NCBI GenBank assembly: GCA_964580465.1
Contig: CAZOKJ010000001.1
Location: forward strand, 1 to 64,000
Reading direction: 5' to 3'
DNA length: 64,000 nt
From: Taishania sp964580465
GTDB lineage: Bacteria > Bacteroidota > Bacteroidia > Flavobacteriales_D > Crocinitomicaceae
This document shows positions 42,440-50,690 of the stretch, piece by piece. Each line of letters starts with the position of its first letter. Positions within the stretch are counted from its first letter, which is position 1. A model generated the notes under the pieces. The model was not told the origin of the DNA and made no database searches. It was given only the letters and a program-made list of their open reading frames with translations. The position numbers and the translations under genes are program-made.

Positions 42440-43648
42440 ATGTTTCAAGATTCAGTCGCTTATTTTAATGCTAATAATGCCAACAAAGCAAACTATTTAT
42501 GCTTTGGGGAAGGTGAAAAGTTTGTTTCAAAAGAAAAGACTGATTTTAGTGCGTTGCAAAAGTTTTTAGACCAAAACAATGGGCGGTTTATCTATTCTTT
42601 TTTAGGTTATGACCTTAAAAATGATATTGAAAATTTAAGATCAAACAATGATGATTTCTTGGATTTTCCTACTGCTTTTTTCCATGTGCCTACTTTTGTT
42701 GTGGAAATTAAAGTAGGGGATTTTACGTTTATTCAAGGTGAAGAATCTGTTGAAGCAAAGCAATTTGTAGCTGACTTTTTTCAGCAGTTAAAACAAGAAA
42801 ACCACCAAACAATTCATTTTCAACCTCGTATTTCTAAAGAACAATACTTAGAACATGTCAATGCTTTGAAAGCACACATTCAACGAGGGGATATTTATGA
42901 AATAAATTTTTGTCAAGAATATGCTGCCGAACAGGTGAAATTAGAAAATCCTTTAGCAGTGTATGCTCGTTTAAATGAAGTAACGAACGCTCCTTTTTCT
43001 GTTTATTTACAAGAAAAAAATCTCTTTGTGATGTCAGGAAGTCCTGAGCGATTTATTCAAAAAAAAGGAAATCGTTTGCTCTCTCAACCTATTAAAGGTA
43101 CTGCGCCAAGAGGAAAATCAATGGAAGAAGACGCAATGGTAAAGGATGCGTTGCGAAACAATCCAAAAGAGATTGCTGAAAATGTTATGATTGTTGACTT
43201 AGTAAGAAATGATTTAGCGAAAATTGCTCAAAAAGGGAGCGTTGAAGTGGAAGAGTTGTTTGGCATTTATACTTTTAATACTGTTCATCAAATGATTTCT
43301 ACCATTGCTTGTGATTTGAAAGAAACTATTACTTTTGTTGACATCATTCGAGCTACTTTTCCAATGGGAAGCATGACAGGTGCTCCAAAAGTCAGTGCTA
43401 TGCAATTAAGTGAGCGCTATGAGTCGTTTAAACGAGGACTTTATGCTGGTTCAATTGGATACATTCTTCCAAACGGAGATTTTGATTTCAATGTGTTGAT
43501 TCGCAGTTTTTTATACAATCAAACCAACCGTTATTTGTCATGTTCCGTAGGCGGAGCTATCACTATTAAAAGCGATGCAGAAGCTGAATACTCTGAGTGT
43601 GAAACAAAGATAGGCCGATTAATGGCTGCTTTTCAAAATGGAAACTAA
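42440..43648 (+). CDS. pabB: Aminodeoxychorismate synthase component I
   Basis: The 402-residue protein has the chorismate-binding fold: RGDIYEINFCQEY, SPERFIQKKGNRLLSQPIKGTAPRG (split here in the protein by one turn; the PIKGT lysine is the PabB nucleophile), VDLVRNDLAKIAQKGSV, TFPMGSMTGAPKVSAM and the C-terminal SVGGAITIKSDAEAEYSECE. It forms 4-amino-4-deoxychorismate for folate. The frame is open from an ATG at 42395, but that codon lies in the preceding terminator, so ATG at 42440 is used. It overlaps tilS by 11 bases. The glutaminase partner pabA is not here. Confidence 0.88.
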   Translation: MFQDSVAYFNANNANKANYLCFGEGEKFVSKEKTDFSALQKFLDQNNGRFIYSFLGYDLKNDIENLRSNNDDFLDFPTAFFHVPTFVVEIKVGDFTFIQGEESVEAKQFVADFFQQLKQENHQTIHFQPRISKEQYLEHVNALKAHIQRGDIYEINFCQEYAAEQVKLENPLAVYARLNEVTNAPFSVYLQEKNLFVMSGSPERFIQKKGNRLLSQPIKGTAPRGKSMEEDAMVKDALRNNPKEIAENVMIVDLVRNDLAKIAQKGSVEVEELFGIYTFNTVHQMISTIACDLKETITFVDIIRATFPMGSMTGAPKVSAMQLSERYESFKRGLYAGSIGYILPNGDFDFNVLIRSFLYNQTNRYLSCSVGGAITIKSDAEAEYSECETKIGRLMAAFQNGN

Positions 43649-44888
43649 GCAATGGCATGATATCGCAAATTGGCTTGAATCCTTTCGAGGTCAAGTTGTA
43701 TATGTAGCTTGTTCTGGTGGAGTTGATTCAATGTCTTTGTTACATTTTTTACTACAAAACAATCATTCCGTCCATGTGTTGCATGTAAATTACCATAAAC
43801 GAGGAGAGGAGAGCAACAAAGATGAACAATTGGTAAAAGAGTATTGTCAAACCAATCAAGTTCCATGTACTATTCGTCATTTTGAACCTTCAAATGTAAA
43901 GGGTAATTTTCAAGAAATAGCACGAAAGTTTCGGTATGATTTTTTTGAAGAAATGGTTCATCAACAGGAAGGAGTTGTTGCTTTAGCTCATCATTTCGAC
44001 GATCAAATTGAAACGTTTTTTATGCACTTGGCGCGCAAATCGGGAATTGCTGGATTGTCTGCAATGTCACGTATAAGATCATATTTTATTCGTCCATTTT
44101 TACCGCTTAAAAAAGAGGAGATTTACGCTTATGCTACGTTTCATAAAATCCCTTGGAGAGAAGATGCGTCTAACCAAGAGTCAACCTATGTTCGTAACAA
44201 ATGGAGGTTGGATTTATTGCCGACATTAAGAAACCAATTTCCAAATTTAGATGCGTCTGTTGCGACACTCATCGATGCATTTCAAGGAGAACAAGAAAGA
44301 CTAACAAAGGAGGTTGAACCTATTGTAAGTGTTATTAAAACGAATGGAAAATTGGCAGTTAAAGTTGCTCAAAACCTTTCAGACGAGGCTTTGTTCGAAT
44401 TGTGGCGTCAGCTCAATCAACCAGCAATTCTTTTCCCACGATTTCAAGCTTTGTTAAGTTTGCCCAAGGGAAAAAAAATAGAAGCAAAAAACGAATTTTC
44501 AATGATTTCTACTGATGGAAATGAGTTGCATTTTCATTTGAAGGACATTTTACTCTCCAAAGTGCACCTCCACACGATGCTTATACATGAATTGCCTTCC
44601 ACCTTTTCAAAGGATAGTATTTATTTGAATTCAGCTAAAATCAAAGGTGATTTAATAGCGCGTTATTGGCAAGAAAATGATAAAATCGCACCTGTTGGAA
44701 TGAAAGGGGTGCAGTTGGTTTCTAAAGTTTTAAAAGATGCAAAAATCCCCGTCCACCAACGAAAACAGCAAATTGTAGTTGCTGATGAAGAAGATATTCA
44801 TTGGGTAGTTGGGTATAAAATAGGACGCAAAGCCCTTGCGCAAAAAGGAGATCAACCTGTGTTGAAAGTAAACGTTTCAGTAGGGTAA
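43638..44888 (+). CDS. tilS: tRNA(Ile)-lysidine synthetase
   Basis: The 416-residue enzyme changes C34 of tRNA-Ile(CAU) to lysidine so that it reads AUA. It has the PP-loop ATP site CSGGVDSMSLLHFL near residue 26, VLHVNYHKRGEES, VALAHHFDDQIETFFMHLAR and the TilS C-terminal domain (ARYWQENDKIAPVGMKGVQL, then GYKIGRKA). It starts inside pabB. The convergent small gene begins 1 base after its stop. Confidence 0.96.
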   Translation: METKQWHDIANWLESFRGQVVYVACSGGVDSMSLLHFLLQNNHSVHVLHVNYHKRGEESNKDEQLVKEYCQTNQVPCTIRHFEPSNVKGNFQEIARKFRYDFFEEMVHQQEGVVALAHHFDDQIETFFMHLARKSGIAGLSAMSRIRSYFIRPFLPLKKEEIYAYATFHKIPWREDASNQESTYVRNKWRLDLLPTLRNQFPNLDASVATLIDAFQGEQERLTKEVEPIVSVIKTNGKLAVKVAQNLSDEALFELWRQLNQPAILFPRFQALLSLPKGKKIEAKNEFSMISTDGNELHFHLKDILLSKVHLHTMLIHELPSTFSKDSIYLNSAKIKGDLIARYWQENDKIAPVGMKGVQLVSKVLKDAKIPVHQRKQQIVVADEEDIHWVVGYKIGRKALAQKGDQPVLKVNVSVG

Positions 44889-44889
44889 T

Positions 44890-45135
44890 TTACAGGTGAT
44901 AATCTTCCACTAACTGACCTCTGTGTGGGATAAGCATATCTCTATAAGCAATCATTTTGTCTTCAGGAACAATCATGTAGGAAACAGCATAGTCAGCGTT
45001 AACTACATCATAACCAATGCCTTCTTTATCCAAATTGTGCTCTTCCGCGAATTCCATCAAATGCTCCGCATGATGTTCGGCTGTTCCCGCTGCATCTCCC
45101 CCTCTAAAATCCCAAATAAATCGAATTCGTTTCAT
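44890..45135 (-). CDS. Conserved hypothetical small protein (WDFRG type)
   Basis: The 81-residue acidic protein starts MKRIRFIWDFRGGDAAGTAEHHAEHLMEF and has further patterns SYMIVPEDKMIAYRDMLIPHRGQ. I recall proteins of this look in many Bacteroidota, without known function. His-rich HHAEH could bind metal, which is only a possibility. The frame extends upstream to a TTG, but that codon overlaps an exact -7 box, so ATG at 45135 is used. It ends 1 base from tilS and diverges from the next operon. Confidence 0.65.
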   Translation of the reverse strand: MKRIRFIWDFRGGDAAGTAEHHAEHLMEFAEEHNLDKEGIGYDVVNADYAVSYMIVPEDKMIAYRDMLIPHRGQLVEDYHL

Positions 45136-45153
45136 GAATTGAAAAGTTTGACA

Positions 45154-45161
45154 CAAAGTTA
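45154..45161 (-). promoter_or_regulatory. -7 promoter element for the WDFRG-type small gene
   Basis: The minus strand reads TAACTTTG, an exact TAnnTTTG match, 18 bases before the ATG at 45135. Confidence 0.5.
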
Positions 45162-45183
45162 AGAGGCGAACAAGCTATTTTTT

Positions 45184-45199
45184 TATGAGTCGAGTCATA
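45184..45199. promoter_or_regulatory. Near-palindrome between divergent genes
   Basis: TATGAGTCGAGTCATA has perfect 5-base arms (TATGA/TCATA) and an internal GAGTC direct repeat. It lies between the two divergent -7 boxes (45154 and 45228), a good place for a shared operator. Confidence 0.35.
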
Positions 45200-45227
45200 A
45201 TCCTGAATTAATTCCTAATAAAATGAT

Positions 45228-45235
45228 TATTTTTG
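45228..45235 (+). promoter_or_regulatory. -7 promoter element for 45245 operon
   Basis: TATTTTTG is an exact -7 match 9 bases before the first ATG and 15 bases before the second in-frame ATG. Confidence 0.5.
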
Positions 45236-45244
45236 TGAAAAAGG

Positions 45245-45829
45245 ATGAGAATGACAGTAGAAGAAGCAAGTTTATTTTTTTCTTATGAACCAGAAGATGA
45301 TTTGGCAGACTTGTATGATGAGCGATTGTTCGAGTATAAACAATTTTTTTTATCAAAAGTTCCTATCCGAAAGGTTTTTGAAGCCAAACTTGCAAAATTG
45401 CGTCAAATGGAAAAAGCGTATGTGGCATTGTCAGGTGCCGTTTTGTCAGTTCAACCTGCAATTAGCGGTTTTTCAAGTCAGTATTCTACCGTTATCAAAG
45501 AAGCATTCAATCAGTGGGAGCAATCTAAAGCAAGGTGTAAACAGTTGATAATGAGCGCTTCTAATGCAGTACAGTTGGAACAAGCGGTGCAAGTTTATCT
45601 TTCAGAGTCAGCATCTTATTGGCAATTATGGTTTACGGAAGAAGCAATCGACAGTGAACTGGATAGTTTATCAAAAGAGGAAGATCCAATGAGCATTTTT
45701 GGAGCGATTACAGCATTTGAGCAGCAAGGAGGAGTGTATTTTTCAGATATTTTAACGATGAAAACAAATTCTTTGCTATTAAAAGAAATGAAAAGAGTAT
45801 CTTTGTTAATTCAAAAAACAAAATCATGA
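45245..45829 (+). CDS. Hypothetical protein, helical
   Basis: I do not recognise this 194-residue protein. It is acidic, largely helical, and has no signal peptide or membrane segment. The N-terminal part (MTVEEASLFFSYEPEDDLADLYDERLFEYKQFFLSKVP) looks like a short conserved region. An in-frame ATG at 45251 is an equally good start, with more room after the -7 box. Its stop overlaps the DUF493 gene by 4 bases, so the three-gene operon is tightly coupled. Confidence 0.6.
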   Translation: MRMTVEEASLFFSYEPEDDLADLYDERLFEYKQFFLSKVPIRKVFEAKLAKLRQMEKAYVALSGAVLSVQPAISGFSSQYSTVIKEAFNQWEQSKARCKQLIMSASNAVQLEQAVQVYLSESASYWQLWFTEEAIDSELDSLSKEEDPMSIFGAITAFEQQGGVYFSDILTMKTNSLLLKEMKRVSLLIQKTKS

Positions 45830-46095
45830 AAGAAGGAGTTTTTGATAAACTAAGAGAGCAATTAGAGCAGGAGCAGTGGCCGAATGCTTATATGTTCAAG
45901 TTTATTGTACCTAATACACCAGAGCACATTGCTAAGGTGTATGCTTTATTTGGAGAGGAGGCAATGATTACCGAGCAACCATCTAGAAACGGTAAATACA
46001 TGAGTATATCGGCAAAAGAGTTAATGTTAAACGTTGATTCCATCATGAAAATTTATGAAGAATCGACAAAAATTGAGGGATTAATTTCATTATGA
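45826..46095 (+). CDS. DUF493 (YbeD-like) family protein
   Basis: The 89-residue protein carries the DUF493 pattern YMFKFIVPNTPEHIAKVYALF, then QPSRNGKYMSISAKELMLNVDSIMKIYEE, which fits the ACT-like fold of E. coli YbeD. The family is thought to be regulatory; no mechanism is known. It overlaps both neighbours by 4 bases. Confidence 0.82.
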   Translation: MKEGVFDKLREQLEQEQWPNAYMFKFIVPNTPEHIAKVYALFGEEAMITEQPSRNGKYMSISAKELMLNVDSIMKIYEESTKIEGLISL

Positions 46096-46490
46096 TACGA
46101 GTTTTGACTTTTACAACAATGGAAGTGATTGTTGGAATTATGTTGTTTTCTTTGGCATTACTTATTTTTGCTATTGCGTATAAAAAACTGTTGGCTTATT
46201 TAGGTAAAGGTTCCATTCCTAAAGAGAAGTACTGCATTTTATATAGTTTAGAAATTGATCCAGCGAAAGGCAATGTTCAATTTTATTTTACTTCTGAAGA
46301 AAAAAAAGAAGTAAAATTGCATTTGTTGGATGAAAAATATAACTTTATTAAGGAATTATACAACCAAGAGTGTAAAGCCGATGGCAACATCATTGATTTT
46401 GACACGAAGGAACTCACAAATGGAGTGTATTTTTACAGTTTAATTACTGAGAACCAAAAAACCATGAAAAAGATGGTTGTAGCCAACTAA
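46092..46490 (+). CDS. Membrane-anchored protein with sorting-domain-like C-terminus
   Basis: The 132-residue protein has one N-terminal membrane segment (about residues 11-31, VIVGIMLFSLALLIFAIAYK) and a small beta domain of about 85 residues. The last part, LTNGVYFYSLITENQKTMKKMVVAN, strongly resembles type A C-terminal sorting domains of type IX secreted proteins (L-x-x-G-x-Y-x-Y and K-K-M-V-V). No cleavable signal peptide is evident, so export by that route is doubtful; the domain may simply share the fold. It is coupled to DUF493 by a 4-base overlap. Confidence 0.6.
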   Translation: MIRVLTFTTMEVIVGIMLFSLALLIFAIAYKKLLAYLGKGSIPKEKYCILYSLEIDPAKGNVQFYFTSEEKKEVKLHLLDEKYNFIKELYNQECKADGNIIDFDTKELTNGVYFYSLITENQKTMKKMVVAN

Positions 46491-46499
46491 TTGTTTTTT

Positions 46500-46540
46500 C
46501 TGACAAAATGTCTGAATGGATAATTTGGCAAACTTATTGA
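46500..46540 (+). promoter_or_regulatory. Inverted repeat and sigma-54-like promoter of trxA
   Basis: CTGACA-AAA-TGTCTG (46500-46514) is a 5-of-6 inverted repeat. TTGGCAAACTTATTGA (46525-46540) has the RpoN spacing GG-N10-G with final A in place of C, the same as the dnaK element. No -7 box lies in the leader. The predicted leader to the ATG at 46603 is about 50 bases. Confidence 0.5.
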
Positions 46541-46602
46541 TAGAATAATTGTAACAAAACAAACAAGCTGTTTAACAGCATAACATTTAAAAACTATAAG
46601 GT

Positions 46603-46920
46603 ATGGCAGTTGAAATAACAGATGCGAATTATGAGGAAGTAGTATTAAAATCTACTGTTCCTGTATTGGTTGACTTTTGGGCTGAATGGTGTGGACCATG
46701 TCGTATGATCGGACCAATCGTTGAAGAAATGCACAATGAATATGAAGGTAAAGCATTAATCGGTAAGGTAAATGTTGACTTAAATCCAGGAGTTTCTGCA
46801 GCTTTCGGAATTAGAAACATTCCTACTGTAATGTTCGTTAAAAATGGTGAAATTGCTGACAAATCTGTTGGTGCAGTGCCAAAACAAATTTTAACAACGA
46901 AATTAGATGCTCTTTTGTAA
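46603..46920 (+). CDS. trxA: Thioredoxin
   Basis: The 105-residue protein has the active site WAEWCGPCRM and the cis-proline region RNIPTVMFVKNG. It keeps the normal thioredoxin length and no signal peptide, so it is the cytoplasmic disulfide reductase. It is monocistronic with a sigma-54-like promoter and its own terminator. Confidence 0.97.
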   Translation: MAVEITDANYEEVVLKSTVPVLVDFWAEWCGPCRMIGPIVEEMHNEYEGKALIGKVNVDLNPGVSAAFGIRNIPTVMFVKNGEIADKSVGAVPKQILTTKLDALL

Positions 46921-46945
46921 GATTAAAAAGCGTAAATGAGATACG

Positions 46946-46972
46946 AAGGTGCACATTGTTGCACCTTTTTTT
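46946..46972 (+). terminator. Terminator of trxA
   Basis: AAGGTGCA (46946-46953) pairs perfectly with TGCACCTT (46960-46967) around a 6-base loop, and a T run follows. Confidence 0.9.
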
Positions 46973-46996
46973 ATGGAATAAATTGGTTTTTATTCG

Positions 46997-47004
46997 TATT
47001 TTTG
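46997..47004 (+). promoter_or_regulatory. -7 promoter element for trmB
   Basis: TATTTTTG is an exact -7 match 19 bases before the trmB ATG. No suitably spaced TTG is seen. Confidence 0.5.
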
Positions 47005-47023
47005 CACGCTTTAAAGTAAAAAA

Positions 47024-47692
47024 ATGGGAAAAGATAAGTTAAGAAGATTTGCTGCAGTTAAAGAATACCCTAATTTCTTTGAACCAGAGGTAACAAAGGA
47101 GTACTATTTGAAAGGCAAATGGAACAAAGAATATTTTAAAAATGACAACCCAATTGTCTTGGAATTAGGCTGTGGAAAAGGCGAATATTCTGTAGGTCTT
47201 GCTCAACATTACCCAGATAAAAACTTTATTGGTGTAGATATCAAAGGTTCTCGTATGTACATCGGTGCTACGCAAGCTTTGGAAATGGATTTAAAAAATG
47301 TGGCTTTTTGCCGTACAAAAATTGATTTTATCACAGATTGCTTCGCTGAAAATGAAATCGATGAAATTTGGTTAACTTTTTCGGATCCTCAACCTAAAAA
47401 ACCAAATAAACGCCTGTCTTCTACTGTTTTTATTGAGCGTTACAGAAAAATTTTACGACCTGGCGGAATCGTACATATGAAAACAGATAGTGATTTGTTA
47501 TTTGAATACACAGAAGAACAAATCAAAGAAAACAACTATGAATGCTTGGAGCTGACATGGGACTTATACAATGAACTTCCAGAAAATTTGGACCAAACAA
47601 CGAAAGATATTTTTCATATCAAGACGCATTATGAAAAGTTATTTACTGCAAAAGGTGCTGTCATTAAATACTGTAAGTTCAAAATTCATTAA
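47024..47692 (+). CDS. trmB: tRNA (guanine-N7-)-methyltransferase
   Basis: The 222-residue enzyme methylates G46 of tRNA using SAM. It has the SAM motif IVLELGCGKGEYSVGLA, FIGVDIKGSRMYIG and the TrmB catalytic patterns EIWLTFSDPQPKKPNKRLSS and GGIVHMKTDSDLLFEYT. It is the first of a closely spaced trmB-ABC-F-tlyA group (gaps of 9 bases each), all related to RNA or ribosomes. Confidence 0.95.
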   Translation: MGKDKLRRFAAVKEYPNFFEPEVTKEYYLKGKWNKEYFKNDNPIVLELGCGKGEYSVGLAQHYPDKNFIGVDIKGSRMYIGATQALEMDLKNVAFCRTKIDFITDCFAENEIDEIWLTFSDPQPKKPNKRLSSTVFIERYRKILRPGGIVHMKTDSDLLFEYTEEQIKENNYECLELTWDLYNELPENLDQTTKDIFHIKTHYEKLFTAKGAVIKYCKFKIH

Positions 47693-47701
47693 AGAATCAC
47701 T

Positions 47702-49654
47702 ATGATTAATTTTGAAAATTTAGGTTTGCACTTGCCACAAGGATTTTTATTCCAAGGGGTTAGTTTGCAAATAAATAAAGGTGACAAAGTCGGTTTAGTG
47801 GGGAAAAATGGAGCCGGAAAATCAACGATGCTTCGTATTTTGTCTGGTAAATTAGCTCCCTCAGAAGGAAAAATCCACTTGCCTAAAGATTGTTCTATTG
47901 GGTTTTTGACACAAGACATAGTCATTGATACCAATCAATCTGTGTTTGAATATTTGAACCAATCCAACGAGCAATTAACTTATTTAAGAAAAGAAATTGA
48001 GCATATTAATCAAGAATTGGTTAATAGAACTGATTACGAATCAGATTCTTATCTAGGATTGTTGGACAAGCTTAACGAACACAATCACACTTTTAGCATT
48101 ATCGATGGTTATGCCTGGGAAGAGAAAATAGCTTCTACTTTAAAAGGTTTAGGTTTTTCAGAAGATGAATTTTCTCGTTCGCTAAATACTTTTTCTGGTG
48201 GTTGGAAGATGCGTGCTGAGTTGGCAAAGATTTTAGTGAATAATCCTGATGTTTTATTACTCGATGAGCCGACAAACCACTTGGACATTATTTCCATTGC
48301 TTGGTTGGAAAATTACTTAAAAACCTTTGAAGGTATCGTCATTGTTATTTCCCACGATCGTTTGTTTTTGGATAACGTAACAAAGAGAACCTTGGAAATT
48401 TCCATGGGTAAAGTGCTGGATTTTCCGTATGCTTATACCAAATACAAAGAAGTAAGAGCAGAGGAAAAAGAGCGTCAACAAGCTGCTAAAAAACAGCAAG
48501 ATAAAGACTTAAAACACACACAAGAATTAATTGATAAATACCGTGCTAAAGCCAATAAAGCTGCTTTTGCTCAGTCTTTGATTAAAAAACTAGAAAAAAC
48601 CGAACGAATTGAGATTGAACAAGATGCAACAGCCAAAATGCATGTGTCTTTTCCATTGAGCGTTGAACCTGGTAAATGGGTGCTTGAAATGGAAAACATG
48701 GGCAAAAGTTTTGATGAAAAACAATTGTTCAAAGACATAAACTTAACGGTTGGTAGAGGGGAGAAAATAGCACTGTTGGGACCAAATGGAGTAGGGAAGT
48801 CAACCTTGCTAAAACGCATTATGGGCGAATTGGAAGGGGATGGAACTGTGAACTATGGTCACAATGTGGAAATCACCTATTTTGCTCAAAATCAAGCAGA
48901 AAATTTAGATAAGAATTTAACTGTTTTTGAAACGGTGGATCACATTGCAGAAGGAGAAATTCGCAAAAGCTTACGCACTGTTTTGGGAACTTTCCTCTTT
49001 TCGGGTGAAGATGTTGATAAAAAAGTCGGAGTATTATCAGGAGGAGAACGTACACGCTTGGCTTTGTGTCAATTGTTACTAAGCCCATCCAATTTTTTAA
49101 TTCTCGATGAGCCTACCAATCACTTGGATATTCAGAGTAAAGAAGTGTTGAAAGAAGCACTTAAAAACTATGGAGGAACGTTTATTGTTGTTTCGCACGA
49201 CCGTGAATTCTTAGATGGATTAACCAATCGAATCTGGGATATTGAAAACAAAACCTTGAAAGTTCACCATTTTGAATTGAAGGAGTATCTTGACAGAAAA
49301 ATGGCACTTTTAGCAACTGAAACCGAAAAAGTTAGTTCAAAAAACCAAAAGGCGGCTGTTAAGGAAGTTGAGTCAACGACTGAAAATTCTTCTACCACTA
49401 GTTGGGCAGACCAAAAAGAATTAAAAAAACTTAGAAATTCTTTGAGTAACAAGGTCAATTCAGCAGAGAAAGAAATTGAGAAAATAGAAACTAAGCTTGA
49501 AGAATTACAAGCCATAATTGCCGAATTGGATTATTCAGACGAGGAAAAATCTCAAAAGATTTTAGATGAATATGCTGCTACCAAAGCAAAATTAGACGAG
49601 CAAATGGAACTTTGGGAAAAATACACCGAAGAGCTAATGAGTTTGGATCAATAA
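47702..49654 (+). CDS. ABC-F family ATPase (Uup/YfmR-like)
   Basis: The 650-residue protein has two ABC domains without membrane parts: Walker A GKNGAGKSTMLRIL and GPNGVGKSTLLKRI, signatures FSGGWKMRAELA and LSGGERTRLAL, Walker B VLLLDEPTNHLD and FLILDEPTNHLD. The inter-domain linker is charged and helical (about 240-300), and the C-terminal tail (from about 540) is a coiled coil as in Uup. ABC-F proteins act on the ribosomal E site or in DNA repair; which applies here is not decidable. Confidence 0.93.
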   Translation: MINFENLGLHLPQGFLFQGVSLQINKGDKVGLVGKNGAGKSTMLRILSGKLAPSEGKIHLPKDCSIGFLTQDIVIDTNQSVFEYLNQSNEQLTYLRKEIEHINQELVNRTDYESDSYLGLLDKLNEHNHTFSIIDGYAWEEKIASTLKGLGFSEDEFSRSLNTFSGGWKMRAELAKILVNNPDVLLLDEPTNHLDIISIAWLENYLKTFEGIVIVISHDRLFLDNVTKRTLEISMGKVLDFPYAYTKYKEVRAEEKERQQAAKKQQDKDLKHTQELIDKYRAKANKAAFAQSLIKKLEKTERIEIEQDATAKMHVSFPLSVEPGKWVLEMENMGKSFDEKQLFKDINLTVGRGEKIALLGPNGVGKSTLLKRIMGELEGDGTVNYGHNVEITYFAQNQAENLDKNLTVFETVDHIAEGEIRKSLRTVLGTFLFSGEDVDKKVGVLSGGERTRLALCQLLLSPSNFLILDEPTNHLDIQSKEVLKEALKNYGGTFIVVSHDREFLDGLTNRIWDIENKTLKVHHFELKEYLDRKMALLATETEKVSSKNQKAAVKEVESTTENSSTTSWADQKELKKLRNSLSNKVNSAEKEIEKIETKLEELQAIIAELDYSDEEKSQKILDEYAATKAKLDEQMELWEKYTEELMSLDQ

Positions 49655-49663
49655 AAGGAACAA

Positions 49664-50395
49664 ATGGAAGAGGAAAGATTAGATAAATTATTGGTTCAAT
49701 TAGGTTTGGTCAGCACGCGTGTTCGAGCAGAAGAAATTATTAGAACCTACGGCGTACGAGTAGATGGAAAATTAATCAATAAAACAGGAAGAAAAGTTCC
49801 TGTAGATGCCACTATCGAGTTGTTGTCAGAAGAAATCCCATGGGTTTCTCGAGGAGCTCTAAAATTGTTAGAAGCCATTGAACAATGGAATCCTGTTATT
49901 CAAGATGCTGTTTGTTTAGATATTGGAGCTTCGACAGGTGGATTTACAGAAGTTCTACTCAAGAATGGAGCAAAGAGAGTGTACTGTGTGGATGTTGGAA
50001 AAGATCAATTACATCCTTCGATTAAATCAGATGCTCGTGTTGTGAATTTGGAGAAAACACATGTCCGCGAGTTGAATCACAAAAACATTCCAGAGCAATG
50101 TTCATTTTGCGTGATTGATGTTTCATTCATTTCATTAGAAAAGATTTTTCCTTTCTTGAATCCCTTTTTGACAGACGATGCGGTGGTAATTGCTTTGGTA
50201 AAGCCTCAATTTGAAGTAGGGAAAGAAAACATTGCAAAAGGCGGCATCGTAAAAAATACAGCTCTATATCCTGAAGTAATTGAAAAAGTGAAGCAAGTAG
50301 CGAAGTTAAACTTATTAAATTATGAAGCTCATATCGATTCGCCCATCCTTGGAGGAGACGGAAATAAAGAGTTTTTGATGTATTTGAAACGATAG
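49664..50395 (+). CDS. tlyA: TlyA-type RNA methyltransferase (S4 + FtsJ domains)
   Basis: The 243-residue protein has an N-terminal S4 RNA-binding domain (RLDKLLVQLGLVSTRVRAEE, VRVDGKLINKTGRKV) and an FtsJ-like SAM domain (CLDIGASTGGFTEVLLKNGA, CVDVGKDQL, CVIDVSFISLEKIFPFL, VALVKPQFEVGKE). In mycobacteria TlyA methylates 16S and 23S rRNA at the 2'-O of cytidines; it has also been called a hemolysin. It ends the trmB group and is followed by a 353-base repeat-rich gap. Confidence 0.9.
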   Translation: MEEERLDKLLVQLGLVSTRVRAEEIIRTYGVRVDGKLINKTGRKVPVDATIELLSEEIPWVSRGALKLLEAIEQWNPVIQDAVCLDIGASTGGFTEVLLKNGAKRVYCVDVGKDQLHPSIKSDARVVNLEKTHVRELNHKNIPEQCSFCVIDVSFISLEKIFPFLNPFLTDDAVVIALVKPQFEVGKENIAKGGIVKNTALYPEVIEKVKQVAKLNLLNYEAHIDSPILGGDGNKEFLMYLKR

Positions 50396-50440
50396 TTTTA
50401 GTGGAGAGACAATAAGTTTAACTTATAGTGATGTATGAGA

Positions 50441-50458
50441 TACAACCTCTAAAGGTTG
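50441..50458. repeat. Short stem-loop element, copy 1
   Basis: TACAACCTCTAAAGGTTG folds as CAACCT/AGGTTG with a 4-base loop. A near-identical element (TACAACCTCATTAGGTTG) lies at 52457-52474, so the two flank fhs. Confidence 0.6.
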
Positions 50459-50475
50459 CAAAGCGGTTGGAAAAG

Positions 50476-50645
50476 ATTCCTCGCTTTGTTTCAAAAAAGC
50501 ACTGATAGAATGGGTGGATTCCTCGCTTTGCTCGGAATGACAACTCTGACTTGAAATGGGGTGAAAAATGGAGCGGGCGAAGCCCACTCCATTTTTCACT
50601 AAGACTCCATAAAAAGTGTCATTCCGAACACCGTAAGGAATCTTC
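50476..50645. repeat. Composite foldback repeat (REP/MITE-like)
   Basis: GATTCCTCGCTTTG occurs at about 50477-50490 and again at 50518-50531, where it runs on into CTCGGAATGACA. A diverged inverted copy (GTCATTCCGAA...GGAATCTT) occupies about 50618-50645. Between them is a near-perfect hairpin at 50561-50599 with 13-pair arms (GTGAAAAATGGAG/CTCCATTTTTCAC) and an inner GGGC-GAA-GCCC. The layout is that of a mobile or REP-derived foldback element. The gap holds no credible gene. Confidence 0.65.
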
Positions 50646-50690
50646 TTAAGTCCCATGAGAAAAAACTTCCCCTTACCTCACAAAGTTCAA

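Noticed and set aside
50561..50599. Simple intrinsic terminator of tlyA
   Set aside because: No T run follows on either strand, the hairpin is 166 bases after the stop, and it is framed by inverted repeat arms, so a foldback element fits better.
50423..50656. 77-residue minus-strand ORF
   Set aside because: It is a translation of the foldback repeat (contains the repeat-derived CHSEQSEES string) and lacks promoter or conserved protein features.
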